Shown: piece by piece, positions 5,771 through 7,455 of the stretch
Position numbering within the stretch: the first letter of the stretch is position 1
Layout of the letters: every line of letters begins with the position of its first letter
Assembly: GCA_937871645.1 (NCBI GenBank)
Contig: CALMPZ010000067.1
Span: forward strand, 1 to 7,455
Source of the DNA: an uncultured Polymorphobacter sp.
Lineage (GTDB): Bacteria > Pseudomonadota > Alphaproteobacteria > Sphingomonadales > Sphingomonadaceae
Reading direction: 5' to 3'
DNA length: 7,455 nucleotides
Program-made: the position numbers and the translations under genes
The notes under the pieces: model-generated
The model's database searches: none
Seen by the model: the letters and a program-made list of their open reading frames with translations, nothing else
What the model was told of the DNA's origin: nothing

Positions 5771-6802
5771 ATGCAATGCGGTTGCACCATCATTCCCGCC
5801 GATGTCCTCGAAAAGCTGTCGCACGACAAGAAATTGTCGACCGATGAGCGCAAGAGCTTCGCCGACACCGCGCAATTCGACTCCAACTGGCGCAAGGTCC
5901 GTGCACTGCGGACCAAAACGACCGCATCGGCGCAAAGCCTGCTGGCCAGCGGCGTTGCGCTGGCGGCGGCCCCGGCGGTCACCGTCTTCGATTGCAAGAA
6001 GACGACGTCGCTGCCCGGCACGCCGGTTGCCAGTCCCGGCACGGCCGCCGACGCCACCGCCAAGCGCGCGTTCGTCGAAACCACCGAAGTCGCCAAATTC
6101 TACAAGGCGGTGTTCGGTCGCAACTCGATCGACAACATGGGCATGACGCTGCAATCGTCGATCCACTACGGCGTCAAATACAACAACGCCTTCTGGACCG
6201 GCGGGCAGATGGTTTACGGCGACGGCGACGGGCAGATCTTCGTCGACTTCACCAAATCGAACGATGTCATCGGCCACGAACTGACGCATGGCGTGACGCA
6301 GCACAGTTCACAGTTCGCCTATTCGAACGAAGCCGGCGGCCTCAACGAAAGCATGTCCGACGTGTTCGGCAGCATGTTCCGCCAGTGGCGCGCCGGCCAG
6401 ACCGCGGCGCAGGGCGACTGGCTGATCGGCAAGGACATCATGGGGCCGGCAGCACTGGCGCGCGGACTGACCTGCCTGCGCGACATGGCGAGCCCCGGTG
6501 CGGCGCATTGCCTCGCACCGCAGCCGACGCACTATTCGCAGCTGACGCCGGGGATGGACCCGCACTACACCAGCGGCCCGCCCAACCTGGCGTTCTGCAA
6601 GGCGGCCAAGGCGGCCGGCGGCAAGAGCTGGGAAAAGGTCGGCAAGGTCTGGTATCGCGCGCTGACCGGCTACCGGCCCAGCCCGAACATGAAGATGAAG
6701 ACCTTTGCGGCGCGGACACGCAAGCTCGCGAAGTCGATGTTCCCCGGCGATACCGTGCTGGCGCAGGCCATCGACAAGGGATGGAAGGCCGTTGGGCTAT
6801 AA
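5771..6802 (+). CDS. Protealysin-type M4 (thermolysin family) zinc metalloprotease
   Basis: A 343-residue neutral metalloprotease. The zinc site HELTH is at 169-173 (His169, His173, catalytic Glu170), and the third ligand Glu193 in GLNESMSD (190-197) lies 20 residues after His173, as in thermolysin. Tyr184 and Asp197 match thermolysin Tyr157 and Asp170, and His265 in DPHYTSGPPNLAF matches the transition-state His231. The substrate-binding segment NNAFWTGGQMVYGDGDG is at 138-154. The N-terminus has no signal peptide. It begins MQCGCTIIPADVLEKL, which resembles the short protealysin-type propeptide, so the enzyme is probably cytoplasmic or exported without a Sec signal. The mature domain probably begins near 75-85 (VFDCKKTTSLPGTPV). 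An Ala-rich stretch (52-71) in the propeptide is longer than I expect for protealysin, and the usual IIPP reads IIPA. The inhibitor gene lies 31 nt downstream. Confidence 0.93.
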   Translation: MQCGCTIIPADVLEKLSHDKKLSTDERKSFADTAQFDSNWRKVRALRTKTTASAQSLLASGVALAAAPAVTVFDCKKTTSLPGTPVASPGTAADATAKRAFVETTEVAKFYKAVFGRNSIDNMGMTLQSSIHYGVKYNNAFWTGGQMVYGDGDGQIFVDFTKSNDVIGHELTHGVTQHSSQFAYSNEAGGLNESMSDVFGSMFRQWRAGQTAAQGDWLIGKDIMGPAALARGLTCLRDMASPGAAHCLAPQPTHYSQLTPGMDPHYTSGPPNLAFCKAAKAAGGKSWEKVGKVWYRALTGYRPSPNMKMKTFAARTRKLAKSMFPGDTVLAQAIDKGWKAVGL

Positions 6803-6828
6803 TGTCGCACTGGCATATTGCGGAGTAG
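6802..6828 (+). other. Possible minicistron (MSHWHIAE) between protease and inhibitor
   Basis: An ATG overlaps the protease stop as TAATG (6800-6804) and opens a nine-codon frame, MSHWHIAE, ending in TAG at 6826-6828. That stop lies 5 nt before the TTG start of the inhibitor. The GGAG at 6822-6825 is inside its last sense codons. Ribosomes finishing the protease could restart here and be delivered to the inhibitor start. It could be chance; a peptide function is not claimed. Confidence 0.35.
6822..6825 (+). promoter_or_regulatory. Ribosome binding site of the inhibitor gene
   Basis: GGAG with 8 nt to the TTG at 6834. An in-frame TGA directly before that codon (6831-6833) leaves TTG as the only plausible start. 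Confidence 0.55.
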
Positions 6829-6833
6829 GGTGA

Positions 6834-7127
6834 TTGGCAGACATCATAATCGAACGCATCGGCGGCCTGGGCGGCTTCGGCCTCCCGGGATCGCATATCG
6901 AAAGCAAGGGCAAGCTCAGTTCGAATGAACTCAGCCCGGCGACGCAGGCGCGCGTCGAGCGGCTGTTCGCAACCTATGGCACCGGCAAGGCGGCGCCCGC
7001 CAAGGGTGCCGACAGCTTCAGCTACAAGATCAGCCGGACTACGGTGAACGGCGTGCAGGTCATCACCGTGCCCGAAGCCGAAGTGCCCGCCGAACTGCGC
7101 GACAGCGTCACCGACCGGCTCAAATAG
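6834..7127 (+). CDS. Emfourin-type inhibitor of M4 metalloproteases (protealysin inhibitor family)
   Basis: A 97-residue cytosolic-looking protein with no signal peptide. The pattern matches what I know of emfourin, the protein inhibitor encoded next to protealysin in Serratia: a short N-terminal strand followed by a Gly-rich turn (IIIERIGGLGGFGLPG, 4-19), a helix in the middle (LSPATQARVERLFATY, 33-48), then GADSFSYKISRTTVNGVQVITVPE (58-81, in pattern) and a C-terminal helix PAELRDSVTDRL. The family is known to bind the protease active site and inhibit it. Position directly after an M4 protease is the strongest support. Translation starts at a TTG immediately preceded by an in-frame TGA, so initiation is probably weak unless coupled to the upstream cistron. 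I know of no other family that fits as well; I judge the assignment from pattern and context, without an alignment. Confidence 0.83.
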   Translation: MADIIIERIGGLGGFGLPGSHIESKGKLSSNELSPATQARVERLFATYGTGKAAPAKGADSFSYKISRTTVNGVQVITVPEAEVPAELRDSVTDRLK

Positions 7128-7266
7128 TCGCGTAGGGGATATTGCGTATCGACCGCAGTAGCCCCCGAACGGCAAGGAAACGCGGACCATGACGCAACAC
7201 TGGCACTAAGCGTGCGGCTGCGCTATGGCACGGACAAGGCTGTCAAGTTTCCGAAGTGGATGCGGC
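7128..7266. other. Intergenic region between inhibitor and hemA
   Basis: These 139 bases should contain the hemA promoter; I see no convincing -35/-10 pair. A six-codon frame, MTQHWH, runs from 7189 to 7209 with AAGGA at 7174-7178 upstream. Like the minicistron at 6802 it contains HWH and the octamer CACTGGCA. An ATG at 7225 is in frame with hemA but has no RBS. Confidence 0.4.
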
Positions 7267-7455
7267 GTGGACTATAATGCGATTTTCGAGGGTGCGATCG
7301 AGCGGCTGCATGCCGAAGGTCGTTACCGGGTGTTCGTCGATATCCTGCGCAACAAGGGCAGCTATCCCAACGCCCGCTGTTTTGCCGGCCATAATGGCGA
7401 GCGGCCGATCAGCGTCTGGTGATCGAAAGAATATATCGGCATGGGCCAGCACGAA
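7267..7455 (+). CDS. hemA: 5-aminolevulinate synthase, 5' part only, interrupted by an in-frame TGA
   Basis: The first 63 codons of a C4-pathway ALA synthase, the PLP enzyme joining glycine and succinyl-CoA to start heme and chlorophyll synthesis in alphaproteobacteria. The opening VDYNAIFEGAIERLHAEGRY, then RVFVDILRNKGSYPNARCF and AGHNGERPISVW, fits the family's N-terminus very closely. The family continues with WCSNDYLGMGQH; here codon 52 is TGA (7420-7422) in place of Cys, then SKEYIGMGQHE follows in the same frame to the window edge. The gene is therefore either broken or misread near the sequence end. The start is taken as GTG at 7267 (family proteins begin at this point), with AAGTGGA at 7254-7260 as a poor RBS; an in-frame ATG at 7225 would add 14 residues with no family resemblance. 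Confidence 0.8.

Noticed and set aside
5608..6304. Minus-strand open frames opposite the protease N-terminal region
   Set aside because: Antisense to a gene with complete catalytic motifs; no signal of coding on the other strand.
7420..7422. TGA in hemA read as selenocysteine
   Set aside because: The TGA does replace a Cys, which is suggestive. However, this Cys is not known to be catalytic, neighbouring codons are also altered, and no selenocysteine insertion structure can be judged at the window edge.

Overview
The window looks like a piece of a high-GC alphaproteobacterial chromosome, most likely from Sphingomonadales. The basis is the strong GC bias at third codon positions, a C4-pathway 5-aminolevulinate synthase start at the right edge, an Ada/AlkA-type repair regulator coupled to Ogt, and the style of the membrane proteins. 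This placement is inferred from family resemblance, not from a search.

Layout, left to right. (1) A multi-pass membrane protein of unknown function on the + strand (44-1078) converges on (2) a minus-strand alkylation-repair pair. An Ada-type metal-binding/AraC/AlkA-N protein (1599-2645) overlaps and is probably translationally coupled to an Ogt-type O6-alkylguanine-DNA methyltransferase (1103-1615). The Ada/AlkA protein has an intact N-terminal half but appears to have lost the whole HhH-GPD glycosylase core. (3) A 188-bp gap holds a long, almost perfect inverted repeat (arms 2708-2741 and 2798-2831). (4) A second minus-strand pair follows: a beta-barrel transporter-like protein with a signal peptide (3778-4629), then a formylglycine-generating enzyme (2834-3775) with both active-site cysteines, 2 nt apart. 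(5) Divergently, on the + strand, lie a Lys/Ala/Pro-rich protein with one C-terminal membrane segment (4810-5124) and a small ion-channel-like protein (5156-5581). (6) Next is a protealysin-type M4 metalloprotease without a signal peptide (5771-6802), then an emfourin-type M4 inhibitor (6834-7127) with a TTG start. A nine-codon minicistron bridges protease and inhibitor. (7) At the right edge is the beginning of 5-aminolevulinate synthase (7267-7455), interrupted by an in-frame TGA exactly where the family has a conserved Cys.

Two functional themes can be read directly: adaptive-type alkylation repair (Ada-like sensor plus Ogt), and a protease with its dedicated inhibitor. The FGE implies that a sulfatase to be activated is encoded elsewhere; none is in the window. 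I saw no tRNA, rRNA, CRISPR array, transposase or phage gene. No gene-free stretch exceeds 300 bases; the longest are 2646-2833, 4630-4809, 5582-5770 and 7128-7266, and each is described in the features. The candidates most worth a second look are the glycosylase-less Ada/AlkA protein, the protease/minicistron/inhibitor arrangement, the interrupted hemA start and the inverted repeat.
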